Of a stretch of 64,000 nt of DNA, positions 40,821-50,310 are shown piece by piece (within the stretch, counting starts at the first letter, position 1; every line of letters starts with the position of its first letter). The DNA is from Candidatus Melainabacteria bacterium (lineage in GTDB: Bacteria > Cyanobacteriota > Vampirovibrionia > Obscuribacterales > Obscuribacteraceae), in the NCBI GenBank assembly GCA_016212515.1, contig JACRFZ010000019.1:1-64000 (forward strand), given 5' to 3'. A model generated the notes under the pieces. That model did no database searches. It saw only the letters and a list, made by a program, of their open reading frames with translations, and was not told where the DNA came from. The position numbers and the translations under genes are program-made.

Positions 40821-42812
40821 TCAGTTTTTGCCGTCATAAACAGCCAGCAGATCTTCCTGGGTCAAGGTTTCCTTCGTCAGAAGCAGACTGGCGGCAATAT
40901 CCAACTGACTGCGGTGTGCCGTCAATATAGAAATGGCTCGCTCCAGGGCACCGTTGATGAGGTCACGCACAGCACAGTCAATCTCCCGGGCGGTGGCTTC
41001 GCTGAAATGGCGCGCCTCCGGATAGGGCTGATAGCCTGTCAAAAAGGACTGAGTCTCGTTCTCGTAGGTAATGGGCCCCAGGTCTTTGACCATGCCATAG
41101 CGAGTAGCCATGCTGCGGGCCACATCGGTGGCTTTGGCCAGGTCGTCGGAAGCGCCGGTGGATTCCTCATCGAACACCAGCATCTCGGCGGCTCGACCAC
41201 CAAGCAGAATAGCCAGCTTGTTTTCCAACTCTTGCCTGGACATCAAGAAACGATCTTCGGTGGGACGCTGCATAGTGTAACCAAGGGCCCCCACGCCCCT
41301 GGGAATAATCGACACTTTCTGGATCGGATCGCTGCCGGGGATAGACATAGAAACCAGAGCATGACCCATTTCGTGGAAGGCCACCACTTTACGTTCGCGG
41401 GGGTTGAGAAGGCGATTTTTCTTCTCAAGACCTGCCACCACTCTCTCAAGGGCGAGAGTGAAGTCGTTAGCCTGCACAAAATCAGCACCGCGTCTGGTGG
41501 CAAGAAGGACAGCCTCATTAACTAGATTGGCCAGATCGGCACCGGTAAATCCGGGAGTAGAAGCAGCGACATCATCGGCTTTCACACTTTCATCGATAGA
41601 CATATTGCGCATGTGCACTTTCAGGATCTGGGCCCGGCCGACTCGATCCGGTCTATCCACCAGTACATGCCGGTCGAAGCGGCCGGCTCTCAGCAGCGCC
41701 TGGTCAAGAATCTCGGGGCGATTGGTGGCAGCCAGGAGCACCACTCCCTGGCGGGGGTCGAAGCCGTCCATTTCCACCAGCAACTGATTGAGCGTTTGCT
41801 CTTTTTCATCATGCCCGCCACCCATGGGATTCAAGCCACGGGCCCGGCCAAGGGCATCTAGTTCATCAATAAAAATTATGCAGGGCGCGCTTTTCTGGGC
41901 CTGGGCAAAGAGGTCTCTGACGCGGGCGGCACCAACCCCGACAAACATCTCCACAAATTCCGATCCGCTGATGGAAAAAAACGGCACACCGGCTTCACCA
42001 GCTACGGCCCGGGCAAGCAGAGTTTTGCCGGTGCCGGGAGGCCCGACCAGCAGTATGCCCTTGGGCAGATGCCCGCCGAGGCGATTATAACGTTCCGGTT
42101 CTTTCAGGAAGCCGATTACTTCCTGCAACTCTTCCTTCGCTTCGTCAACACCGGCCACGTCCTCAAAAGTAATCTTGATATTACTTTCCATATAAACTTT
42201 AGCCCGACTCTTCTCGATGGACATAAGACCCATACCCGGTCCCATACCGCCGAATCCGTCTTTTGAGGCCATTTTGGAAGCAATGAGCGACCAGATACCC
42301 ATCAAGATTATCAAAGGCACCACCCAGGAAAGAAGCGCCTTCCCGAGAGTATCTTCCAGTTCCCCTTGAAATTTGATCTTATGTTCGTTCAACCGTGAAG
42401 CCAACTGCGGGTCTTCAATGCGCACGGTGCGAAACTTGTGTACCTTCGCTTTCTCGTCTTTGAAAGTGCCGCGGATGTCCTGCTGCGCAACGACCACATC
42501 GTCTACTTTGCCGTCCTGAACATAAGTCATAAAAGCGCTGTAGGGAATATTTTCAGTCTGAGCGGCGCCGATGAAGCCGGAGAACATCATGGCTAACCAT
42601 AACGAGAGAAAGAAATACCAGAGCCAGGAATCGAACTTAAAAAGACGAGGAAGTTTCTCCGGATCATCGGGAGAGCCTGACTTCTGATCGCTCAAAGGTT
42701 CCCAGCGCCCTTCCGAAAGCTGCCGATGCCCTTTGGGGGCTGGCTTCACCGGCGCCCTGGTGGGAGTCGGCTTGACCTGACCTTTGGTCAGTATCTGTTC
42801 TTCTTTAGACAC
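40821..42812 (-). CDS. ftsH: ATP-dependent zinc metalloprotease FtsH
   Basis: This is a membrane AAA protease for quality control. It has two membrane segments (near [16 protein letters not shown] and [15 protein letters not shown]), the AAA module with GPPGTGKT (Walker A), [12 protein letters not shown] (Walker B) and an arginine-finger region, then the zinc site FHEMGHAL. The canonical FtsH site is HEAGH; here the third residue is Met, but the two His and the Glu remain. The proline-rich N-terminus before the first helix is longer than usual. A GTG at 42812 has GAGG five bases upstream and is preferred over a TTG at 42860. Confidence 0.95.
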   Translation of the reverse strand: MSKEEQILTKGQVKPTPTRAPVKPAPKGHRQLSEGRWEPLSDQKSGSPDDPEKLPRLFKFDSWLWYFFLSLWLAMMFSGFIGAAQTENIPYSAFMTYVQDGKVDDVVVAQQDIRGTFKDEKAKVHKFRTVRIEDPQLASRLNEHKIKFQGELEDTLGKALLSWVVPLIILMGIWSLIASKMASKDGFGGMGPGMGLMSIEKSRAKVYMESNIKITFEDVAGVDEAKEELQEVIGFLKEPERYNRLGGHLPKGILLVGPPGTGKTLLARAVAGEAGVPFFSISGSEFVEMFVGVGAARVRDLFAQAQKSAPCIIFIDELDALGRARGLNPMGGGHDEKEQTLNQLLVEMDGFDPRQGVVLLAATNRPEILDQALLRAGRFDRHVLVDRPDRVGRAQILKVHMRNMSIDESVKADDVAASTPGFTGADLANLVNEAVLLATRRGADFVQANDFTLALERVVAGLEKKNRLLNPRERKVVAFHEMGHALVSMSIPGSDPIQKVSIIPRGVGALGYTMQRPTEDRFLMSRQELENKLAILLGGRAAEMLVFDEESTGASDDLAKATDVARSMATRYGMVKDLGPITYENETQSFLTGYQPYPEARHFSEATAREIDCAVRDLINGALERAISILTAHRSQLDIAASLLLTKETLTQEDLLAVYDGKN

Positions 42813-42902
42813 ACGCACCTCAGCCCGCTCTTTTAAAACCAATTGTGCAAATTGGAACAACTGCGGTAGACCTTCAGTTTAACACCAGCCCAAGTTTCGC
42901 CC

Positions 42903-44207
42903 CTAAGTCTGAGCCAGGGCGCGCTCCAGATCGTCGGTAATGTCGTGCCAGTCCTCCAGACCGATGGAGAGGCGAATACCGCCGGGCTCCAGCCCCTTGG
43001 CAATCTTCACCTCCGGCGGCAGCGCCGAATGGGTCATGGAGAAAGGCTCCTCCACAAGGGTACGAATCTGCCCCAGGCTAACAGCCAGGGTAATGCTGTA
43101 AGCATTGCCGGCGAGGTAATCGATGCAACGCTCCGCCGCCTCGCTGGCCTCCTTGAGGTCACCTTTAAGCACGAAATAAAGCATGGAGTCCGGCGCAAAC
43201 TTCCCTTCGTAATTGACCATCTGACGCCTGGCCAGTTCGTGCTGCGGAAAACTTTCCAGACCGGGGTACATGACCCTTGCTACTTTGGGGTGCTTCTCAA
43301 GATAGCGAGCCACATGCAGCGCCGTCTTCTGCTGATTGGCCATGCGCGCCGCCAGAGTGGGCAGCCCGTAGACAAGAATAGGCCAGGCATTGCGCGGTGA
43401 CAGGACGCCGCCGAAGTCTTTCCGGTACATGAGCAGAGGCTCGTGATACTGCCTGGCGCCAATTACTACCCCGCCCATATCAGTACCGAAGCCGCCGATA
43501 TTCTTGGTCAAACTGTGCAAGACCAGGTCGGCACCGAGGCTGAGGGGGCGCTGACAGACGGGGGTGGCAAAGGTATTGTCCACAATCACCTTGATGCGGC
43601 GCTCTTTGGCCCTGTTTTGATTGCATTTTTCAACCAGCCGGCAAAGCGCTGCCAGGTCTATAAGATCGAGGGTGGGGTTAACGGGGGATTCCAAATAAAC
43701 CACCCGCGTATTCTCATTTATGAGAGCGGCGGTTTCTTCCAGATTGCGCAGGTCGCAAAAACTCGTCTTTATGTTGTAGCGCGGTAGCCAGTTGGTGAAA
43801 AGACTATAGGTGCAGCCATAAAGGGTGTGATGAGCCAGAATCTCATCACCGGCAACGGTCAATATGCCTACCGCAGCGCTTATGGCTGCCATGCCGGTGG
43901 AGAAGCAGACAGCCATCTCTCCGCCTTCCGCAAAGGAGAGATTCTCCTCCAGAAGACCGCGCGTCGGCTCCTGCAGACGGTCATAGATGTAGATAGGCTG
44001 GTTCTCTTCCATGCCTTCGGCGGCAAATTCGGTAAAACCCTGAGCGCCACGATGGACGGAGTCTAGCCGATAGGCGGCGGAAGCGGACATGGGGGGAATA
44101 ATGTGGTGATTGTAGTCCCAGCATTTGCTATGAAAGGTTCCGTGGATGAGCTTTGTGCGCATCCTATAGGCTCGCTCGGCGTCCGTACCAGAGTTCTTCT
44201 TGCTCAT
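42903..44207 (-). CDS. Cys/Met metabolism PLP-dependent enzyme
   Basis: 434 residues, of the cystathionine gamma-synthase/methionine gamma-lyase family. It uses pyridoxal phosphate for gamma- or beta-replacement or elimination of sulfur amino acids. The PLP lysine lies in LVLHSLTKNIGGFGTD. CFSTGMAAISAAVG and VYLESPVNPTLDL are also conserved, and the C-terminal GGIRLSIGLED is typical. The usual YSR-x-x-NPT near the N-terminus is changed to YDRLQEPT, so the exact activity is uncertain. The ATG at 44207 has AGGAG eight bases upstream; an in-frame ATG at 44225 is less likely. Confidence 0.88.
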   Translation of the reverse strand: MSKKNSGTDAERAYRMRTKLIHGTFHSKCWDYNHHIIPPMSASAAYRLDSVHRGAQGFTEFAAEGMEENQPIYIYDRLQEPTRGLLEENLSFAEGGEMAVCFSTGMAAISAAVGILTVAGDEILAHHTLYGCTYSLFTNWLPRYNIKTSFCDLRNLEETAALINENTRVVYLESPVNPTLDLIDLAALCRLVEKCNQNRAKERRIKVIVDNTFATPVCQRPLSLGADLVLHSLTKNIGGFGTDMGGVVIGARQYHEPLLMYRKDFGGVLSPRNAWPILVYGLPTLAARMANQQKTALHVARYLEKHPKVARVMYPGLESFPQHELARRQMVNYEGKFAPDSMLYFVLKGDLKEASEAAERCIDYLAGNAYSITLAVSLGQIRTLVEEPFSMTHSALPPEVKIAKGLEPGGIRLSIGLEDWHDITDDLERALAQT

Positions 44208-44339
44208 CAGTTTAACTCCTGCCATTCAGCCCTTATATCTTGACCGATAGAGCCCCTGATTTTATCCACCGCAAGCATGATAATAGCCATCCACAGATCC
44301 CAAGGGTTCTCAAGTGACAACAAGCACAAACAGGACTTT

Positions 44340-45719
44340 ATGAAAGCAACTAATCCAATCTTAGTGTTGAGTGTCTGCTCAAGTTTGTATCTTTTAAATC
44401 CGGCCGCCCCGGCCGCACCACCGGCGGCATCAGTGCCCAAGCCGCCCTCCAGCGCCGACAGGCTGACTGCCGCTGAGGCCAGGGAAGCCAATGCCGTAAC
44501 GGAGCTATGCAAGCAAGGAAAGTTGCAGGAAGCAGCGCCGCGCCTGCGACTACTGGCAGACAAGCACCCGAACGTCCTTTCAATTCAGCTTAATATGGCC
44601 CAGCTCATGCTCATCCTGGGAGAAAGCCAGACAGCCCTGAGCGCCGCCGGTCGGGCGATCAAACTCGATCCCGGCAATGCTCATGCCTGGCGATATTTCA
44701 GTGAAGCCAATATGCACCTGGGTAAGCAGGAAGAAGCAGTACAGGCTATGAAAAAAGCCGTCAGCTTCTGCCAGTCGCCCGCTCTCAAGAAAGACCTGCA
44801 AGAGACCCTGACTGCCATGAATAAGGAGAAAGCCAGGAATGCCGCCGTCAAGAGTAAGGTCTATGCACCGGGCTCTTACATCGATGAAGAAAGCCTGAGC
44901 TTGATGCCGCGCTGGTCGAAGGCACGCATGCCGCTTGCAGTCTTTATTTCACCGGGCACTGTTAAAGGATACAACGACCAACTGAAAGAACTCCTCAAAG
45001 AAGCCTTTGCCGATTGGGAAAAGAAAAGCGGTCTCATCAGTTTTAAATTTACCGAAGACGCGGCCTCGGCCGACATCACCTGCCTCTGGGTGGAAGAAGG
45101 TAGACGAGGTCTTTCTATAGAAGTAGGACACGCCATTCAAAAGGTATCCGGCGACGAGATTATGCATGCCACGGTGGAGTTGGAGACCAAGGACGCCAAC
45201 CACAATCAAGAAGTGGAACTAAAAAATGTCATGCTCCATGAAATCGGGCATGCAATCGGCATTAGAAATCACAGCCAGAGCTTCAAAGACATAATGTACT
45301 TTCAAGACTCATCATCAAGAGAACTTTCTGAAGCAGACATAGCCACCTTGAAAGCACTCTATGAGAGCAAGTCTAAACTAACCATGGACTTCGACGGACA
45401 AATTCTGCCCCCCACACCGGAACTGAAGCAGGCCCTGAATCTAATTAGAGAAGCCAATGAAAGTATGAAAGATCTGCCCACCGCCGTCGAAAAAAGTCGC
45501 AAAGCCATAGAACTTGCACCGCAGGTACACGTCTTTCGCAAGAATTTTTGTTTCTACGCCTATCAGCTCAACAAAGAAGGCAAACTGCCGGCCAGTCAGG
45601 CAATTGAGCTTGCCAGAGAAGCAGTCGACAAATCCAAAACGCTGCCGCAGAAGTACAAGCAGGTGCAAATTTCTTCGCAAAAGATGCTCGACTACTTGCT
45701 CCAATTCTATAAAAACTAG
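44340..45719 (+). CDS. Exported TPR protein with matrixin-type zinc metalloprotease domain
   Basis: This is a 459-residue protein. The ATG at 44340 has AGGAC upstream and opens a signal peptide (about 1-22). TPR repeats lie at about 40-160. A metalloprotease domain follows with HEIGHAIGIRNHSQSFKDIMY (read in two parts). This is the matrixin HExxHxxGxxH zinc site plus a downstream Met-turn (DIMY). The C-terminal 110 residues are again TPR-like. The N-terminal strand DRWKKARMPLAVFISPG-like part is consistent with the family. TPR-matrixin fusions are unusual. It starts a plus-strand run of envelope genes. Confidence 0.85.
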   Translation: MKATNPILVLSVCSSLYLLNPAAPAAPPAASVPKPPSSADRLTAAEAREANAVTELCKQGKLQEAAPRLRLLADKHPNVLSIQLNMAQLMLILGESQTALSAAGRAIKLDPGNAHAWRYFSEANMHLGKQEEAVQAMKKAVSFCQSPALKKDLQETLTAMNKEKARNAAVKSKVYAPGSYIDEESLSLMPRWSKARMPLAVFISPGTVKGYNDQLKELLKEAFADWEKKSGLISFKFTEDAASADITCLWVEEGRRGLSIEVGHAIQKVSGDEIMHATVELETKDANHNQEVELKNVMLHEIGHAIGIRNHSQSFKDIMYFQDSSSRELSEADIATLKALYESKSKLTMDFDGQILPPTPELKQALNLIREANESMKDLPTAVEKSRKAIELAPQVHVFRKNFCFYAYQLNKEGKLPASQAIELAREAVDKSKTLPQKYKQVQISSQKMLDYLLQFYKN

Positions 45720-45834
45720 CGCCGGCACCAGGAAGCGAAACCTGCTTACCACGTATTTCCCGCAGGCACTGCCATGAGAATGTCACTGGTGGAAGGCTAT
45801 CCTCAAAGCCCCACCGCCCAAGGAAACTTTTCTT

Positions 45835-46428
45835 ATGGATGCCAGTACAGATAGAGCCAAAGCATTTGCCAATATTCTGACAAAATCTTTCATAATCGCC
45901 GCCGTATCAGCAGCTTCAGTAGTGATACTGCCCCTCAACGCCCGGGCCCAGACGAGCAACCAGATTGCTTATTTGCCTCAAACAGCTACGCCCCAGAAGC
46001 CCAGCCAGGATGCCGCTAGAGGTCAGGCACAAGCTTGCTACCAGGCCTGTCAATTCAACCAGGCTCTTTCCCTCTATCATCAGATCTGCCAATCGGGAGC
46101 CGGCACCGCCTCTGATTTCTACTGGCTGGGTGAAGCCTACGCCCATCTGGATCAATACGAAAGTGCCGCCCGCTCATTTTCGGAATCTCTGAAACTGGAA
46201 CCGAGCAACGACAAGTTGCAGGTGCGACTGGTGGAATCTCTGCTTGCCAGTCGCCAGAGAGAACGAGCCATGGACGCCTGTCGCAAGGCCCTCAACCTTG
46301 TATCAAGCGAAAGAGCCCGCCAGCAATTGACGATCATGGCAAAGATCTGCGGCAAGGCAGAGCCTGAACCCCAGCGAGGCAAAAGCCTCGGTCTGAACTT
46401 CGGCCGCCGAGCCCTGACGGAGCGCTGA
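45835..46428 (+). CDS. Exported TPR protein
   Basis: This 197-residue protein has a signal peptide (SFIIAAVSAASVVILPLNARAQ). TPR repeats follow at about 60-170 (ACYQACQFNQALSLYHQIC, AYAHLDQYESAARSFSESLKL, VESLLASRQRERAMDACRKAL). AAGGAAA upstream supports the ATG at 45835. It is followed four bases later by a TadE-like gene, so it may act with the pilus-like proteins. Confidence 0.8.
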   Translation: MDASTDRAKAFANILTKSFIIAAVSAASVVILPLNARAQTSNQIAYLPQTATPQKPSQDAARGQAQACYQACQFNQALSLYHQICQSGAGTASDFYWLGEAYAHLDQYESAARSFSESLKLEPSNDKLQVRLVESLLASRQRERAMDACRKALNLVSSERARQQLTIMAKICGKAEPEPQRGKSLGLNFGRRALTER

Positions 46429-46432
46429 AATC

Positions 46433-46969
46433 ATGAAGAAACAAGTCTCAAGAAAATATCAAAGCAGCAAGCGCGGCTCGGTGGTGGCAGAACTACCCCT
46501 GGTGCTGTGGGTATTTTTCATGGTGATTGCGCTACCGCTCCTCAATCTAGGAGCAGCTTTCATTCGCATCACCTTCCTCTACGCCGGAGTGCACCTGGCA
46601 AGCATTGCCGCAGCCAGAGCCAATACATTTTTACTGCCCATAGACGGCAAGCCCTCTGCCCAAAGCGAAGCCATTGCCAAGTTGAATCAGATGAAGGGAG
46701 CCTTCAGCGGCGTCGATGTCAGAAATGTAAGAACTGAAATTCTGATCACCAATGTAGACACACTGGCTGCTTCCACATCGGCGTTACCGCTCTCAAAGCC
46801 TGCCGATGCCAGTGTCAATACCTACCAGATCGTGGTCACGGCTCAGTGCGAAGGGCAGCCGCTTTTACCCCTGCCCACCCCCCTGCCGGTAGCCGGCATA
46901 AGCGCCCCCCTCACCTTCACTCTTAGCGCCCGGCAATACTGTGAAAACCCGCAAGGGCTAACGCTCTAA
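46433..46969 (+). CDS. TadE-like pseudopilin
   Basis: This 178-residue protein has the TadE-type N-terminus: a short basic leader (SKRGSVVAELPLVL), then a hydrophobic helix (VLWVFFMVIALPLLNLGAAF). The Glu at the fifth position after the cleavage glycine is typical for minor pseudopilins of Tad systems. The rest is a beta-rich globular part. It lies between a TPR gene and a VWA/TadG-like gene. No TadA, TadB, TadC or CpaA gene lies in the window. Confidence 0.8.
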   Translation: MKKQVSRKYQSSKRGSVVAELPLVLWVFFMVIALPLLNLGAAFIRITFLYAGVHLASIAAARANTFLLPIDGKPSAQSEAIAKLNQMKGAFSGVDVRNVRTEILITNVDTLAASTSALPLSKPADASVNTYQIVVTAQCEGQPLLPLPTPLPVAGISAPLTFTLSARQYCENPQGLTL

Positions 46970-47037
46970 GAGCCACCGATTCCAAAGAGCCACCGACTAC
47001 TAACGGCACCACCCCGAGTATCACTTCGAGTATAAAT

Positions 47038-48891
47038 ATGAATAGAAAATATTCTACCAGAGCACTTTCTAAAGAAATCGACGGCAAAATCCTGGCAGTA
47101 AAAGCAACCGGCGGCAAATGTCCGGCGGCGGTTACAAGATTACGGCGGGGGCAGGGCATCCTCTCCTTAATCCTGCTCTTTGGCTTCACCCTCTTTCCCC
47201 TGCTGGCCATACTCACGTTCGAACTGGGAAGACTTTACCTGGCCAAACAAGAATTGCAAAATGCCAGCGATGCTGCCGCACTTACAGGTACAGCCACTCT
47301 GGCCAGTTCCGACAATACCAATCCGAGCCAGGCGCACCTGGACGCCATTGCCAGCGCCCTGAAAATATTCCGCGCCAATACCACCCTGGGAGTGCCGCTA
47401 AATACAGCCACCGTGGTTAGTTCCCCGGCCCTGCTCACCTGCAATATCGGAGAGACCAAGGTCTTCTTCGAGTTCCTCAATCCCATCACTTATGCAGTCG
47501 AACCAATCACCAGCCCTAACGGCAAGGTAGTGAGAGTAAGCGCCTGCACCGGCAGCGAACTGGCTTTCGGCAAGTTCATGGGCATCAAATCCTGGGGAGT
47601 AACTGCCCTTTCCACCAGCGCCGTACCCAAACTGGATGTGGTGGTTTGTTTCGATGTGTCCGGTTCTATGGACGACCAGACTCCGGTGACCTTCATCAAA
47701 CGAAAGTGGGACGACACCCTGGGCGGCGGCAAGACAGTATATAACGATGTCACCGGCGTAAACGGCGTCATGCGGGGCAAAATCTACGACATAGTCAAGC
47801 CGGGTCCCACCGGTACAAGCCTCAATGCCACCTATCCGCAACTACTGACCGACTCTTACTGGAATGCCAGAACCTACTTCTCCGAATACCTGGCCAACTA
47901 CTACGGAGTAACCGGACTGCGCTCCGGCGGCACCTATCCGGAAGCCGGTCTGCCGCCGGGGAACTGCCCTCCGGGCACCGCCTATACCTTCGACGGCTTC
48001 AGAACCTTTACCGATGTGGTGGTCAATATCGACGGCAACAACACATTTTCGGGCACAGTTTACGACGGCTACGCCTTTCCCGATGTGGCTACCCTGGTGG
48101 AAGCAGCCAGGGGCAACCTGGAATCGGACTCAGTATTTAGAAGCAGCAAAGCCAACACGGCACTATCGGTAACACCACGGCCCGGCTATCAGAAAGCCTA
48201 TTTCGAAGCCGCCGCCAAACAACTGAAGCCCATGGCCGAGGCAAAATCGGCGCTTCTGACCATGAATCAGATTCTCAACACCGATGCCGATGCCCACTTC
48301 GGCTTCGCCGCCTTCGACTCCGAAGTCGGCACCACCCCCACAACTACAGTGGACTGGCATAATATAGACGACTCAGCCCCCTACGGTGCCAAACAAGGGT
48401 TTCCCCTACCCAGGGTGACAATAAGCAATGCTGCCGGCAATACACAGTTCGACCAGGTCAACACCGCCATCAATAGCTGTGTGGCCATGGGTGCCACCAA
48501 CATCGGTGCAGCAATCCATGCCGCCACGCAAGACCTGAAGAGCAGGGGACGGCAGGGTAGTGTCAAGGCCATAATACTCTTCACCGACGGAGAACCGACG
48601 GAACCAGGTGGTCCTCTCAGTTCCGATCCCAAGGCCAATGCCAGAATGGCAGCGGTAGAGGCCCGCGATGCCGGCATCGCAGTCTACACAGTGGGGCTGG
48701 CTCAAAATCCCGCCATCATTCCAGACCAGAGGGCGATTTTAAACGACACCAACTCTGACCCTACCACCGGTGGCATTGCCGCCATCGCCGGTCACGGCAG
48801 CACCTTCAACCTGGTCACAGACAGCAGCCAGCTCAGAGGCACCTTTGCCAAAATCGCCAGACGCCTGGTCAAGCTGGTATCCAACAAGTAG
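47038..48891 (+). CDS. TadG-like protein with VWA domain
   Basis: This 617-residue protein has a TadE/G-like N-terminus (GQGILSLILLFGFTLFPLLAILTFELGRLYLA) with a hydrophobic helix that should anchor it. A von Willebrand A domain follows, with the MIDAS start VVVCFDVSGSMDDQ and later acidic and Ser/Thr residues (LFTDGEPTEPGG). It also includes a long loop between those strands, including CPPGTAYTFDGF. It is probably a pilus- or envelope-associated adhesin. The same-strand neighbours are TadE-like. Confidence 0.87.
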   Translation: MNRKYSTRALSKEIDGKILAVKATGGKCPAAVTRLRRGQGILSLILLFGFTLFPLLAILTFELGRLYLAKQELQNASDAAALTGTATLASSDNTNPSQAHLDAIASALKIFRANTTLGVPLNTATVVSSPALLTCNIGETKVFFEFLNPITYAVEPITSPNGKVVRVSACTGSELAFGKFMGIKSWGVTALSTSAVPKLDVVVCFDVSGSMDDQTPVTFIKRKWDDTLGGGKTVYNDVTGVNGVMRGKIYDIVKPGPTGTSLNATYPQLLTDSYWNARTYFSEYLANYYGVTGLRSGGTYPEAGLPPGNCPPGTAYTFDGFRTFTDVVVNIDGNNTFSGTVYDGYAFPDVATLVEAARGNLESDSVFRSSKANTALSVTPRPGYQKAYFEAAAKQLKPMAEAKSALLTMNQILNTDADAHFGFAAFDSEVGTTPTTTVDWHNIDDSAPYGAKQGFPLPRVTISNAAGNTQFDQVNTAINSCVAMGATNIGAAIHAATQDLKSRGRQGSVKAIILFTDGEPTEPGGPLSSDPKANARMAAVEARDAGIAVYTVGLAQNPAIIPDQRAILNDTNSDPTTGGIAAIAGHGSTFNLVTDSSQLRGTFAKIARRLVKLVSNK

Positions 48892-48930
48892 TCCCCAAAG
48901 CCCATAGCACATTTAAGGAAGGAGCAGACA

Positions 48931-49401
48931 ATGAACGCGCAGGCAAGACCGTTTCCGGTAAGCAAAGCAAGAAGGAAAAGAGGCTCCCTTTCGGTGGAGT
49001 TGACCTGCGGCAGCATGCTCATGGTGGTCTTCGTGGTACTTGGTCTGCATCTGGGCATCATCGTCTTTGGCGCCTACCTGAACGACCGCGTCTGCCGAGA
49101 TGCCTGCAGAAATGCCGCCCAGGGGCAAGATCTAAGCGAATCCACCAAGCTTGCCAACGCCGTCATCAAAGGCTACCAGCCCAATACCTTCCTGTCGGCC
49201 CCACAGATAGTAGCGCCGATTGTCTACCAGGATTATGCCGGCAGCCCACCGGCGCAGACATCACCCTATGTGCAAGTCAAGACTATCACTCAAGCTACCA
49301 TGCCTTTCGGTCTTCTGGCATTCTTCAACGCCGGCGTCTTGCAAGACGGCAAACTAACTTTTGTAAAATCCTACACCTTCCCCATCGTGCGGGTGAAATA
49401 A
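48931..49401 (+). CDS. TadE-like pseudopilin
   Basis: This 156-residue protein has a strong ribosome site (AAGGAAGGAG) before the ATG at 48931. The N-terminus is RKRGSLSVELTCGSMLMVVFVVLGLHLGIIVFG, shown here in part: a basic leader, a Gly-Ser-x-x-x-Glu signature and a hydrophobic helix. It lies 39 bp after the VWA gene. It is the third Tad-type protein in a row. Confidence 0.8.
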   Translation: MNAQARPFPVSKARRKRGSLSVELTCGSMLMVVFVVLGLHLGIIVFGAYLNDRVCRDACRNAAQGQDLSESTKLANAVIKGYQPNTFLSAPQIVAPIVYQDYAGSPPAQTSPYVQVKTITQATMPFGLLAFFNAGVLQDGKLTFVKSYTFPIVRVK

Positions 49402-49469
49402 GCACAAAATATAGTTCTGTTCACTATCTATTCACGCAGGCCTGCCAGACTAAGGCTCGGGAGATTGAT

Positions 49470-50057
49470 ATGGAACAAATCACTAAAGACAAAAAACAAT
49501 GGCTTTACTGGCAGGCACTCTCCAGGAAAGTGCTTCTGGACTGCGGCTTCCTCAGGCTAAATGAAGTCATCTCAAAAAGCCAGTGCTCGGCCGGTAAAGA
49601 GGATAGTTTTTTCACCCTCAGCCTGCCGCCCTGGGTGAACATCATAGCGCTGACGGACGACAACAGGGTTTTGATGGTAGAGCAGTACCGCCACGGTGTA
49701 GAGGGGCTCACCCTGGAACTACCGGGCGGCTGCGTGGAAGGAGAAGATCCACTGGCAGCAGCCAGGCGGGAACTGAAAGAGGAAACCGGTTGTGTGGCTG
49801 AGACCTGGACCTACCTGGGCAAAAATCACCCCAATCCGGCCCTGCAGGACAACCTCTGCTATACATACTTGGCCCAGGGAGTCGAGCAAGTAGAGGAACC
49901 CACCTTCGACGGCAGTGGCACTGAGAAAATCAATTCCTGCTACGTCGATCTCGCTGACATCGGTACCTTGATTCGCGGCGGCACCATCACCCATAGCCTG
50001 GTGATAACGGCCTTTCACTTCCTGCATCTTTACCCCGATCTCAATATAAAGGTCTGA
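49470..50057 (+). CDS. Nudix hydrolase, ADP-ribose pyrophosphatase-like
   Basis: This 195-residue enzyme hydrolyses a nucleoside diphosphate linked to another group. The Nudix box is complete (GGCVEGEDPLAAARRELKEETGC read in two parts: Gly, five residues, Glu, seven residues, Arg-Glu-Leu-x-Glu-Glu-x-Gly). VLMVEQYRHGVEGLTLELPG just before it is typical of ADP-sugar pyrophosphatases. It follows the Tad-like run but has no obvious link to it. Confidence 0.9.
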   Translation: MEQITKDKKQWLYWQALSRKVLLDCGFLRLNEVISKSQCSAGKEDSFFTLSLPPWVNIIALTDDNRVLMVEQYRHGVEGLTLELPGGCVEGEDPLAAARRELKEETGCVAETWTYLGKNHPNPALQDNLCYTYLAQGVEQVEEPTFDGSGTEKINSCYVDLADIGTLIRGGTITHSLVITAFHFLHLYPDLNIKV

Positions 50058-50310
50058 AAGGGCAATTAACCGTAACCGGTCTAACCGGGCAAAGACCTGC
50101 AATTTTACTGACCAATCCAGCACAGGCGGGAACTTTTCCTGGCAACGGTAAGTCTCGTTGCATCGGTAAGAACATCGCCCTACAAAGGGAAAAATTACAA
50201 AACTGTTTAATCCTGCTCGATTCAGGCGAATCCGTTACAAGCTAGATTGAGAGACAGCAATAATAAATCCGGGTTGCAACCTGGGAGGAAAAGGAAAGGA
50301 GGAGATCACC
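50058..50310. other. Intergenic region upstream of htpX
   Basis: A stretch of 250 bp without a gene. It has a small inverted repeat (CCGGT/ACCGG near 50074) and two AT-rich stretches that could hold promoters. It ends with the strong AAAGGAGGAG of htpX. Confidence 0.4.

Noticed and set aside
50161-50310. CIRCE or sigma-32-like heat-shock element upstream of htpX
   Set aside because: No TTAGCACTC-N9-GAGTGCTAA pattern or CTTGAA-N-CCCCAT pattern was found in the leader.
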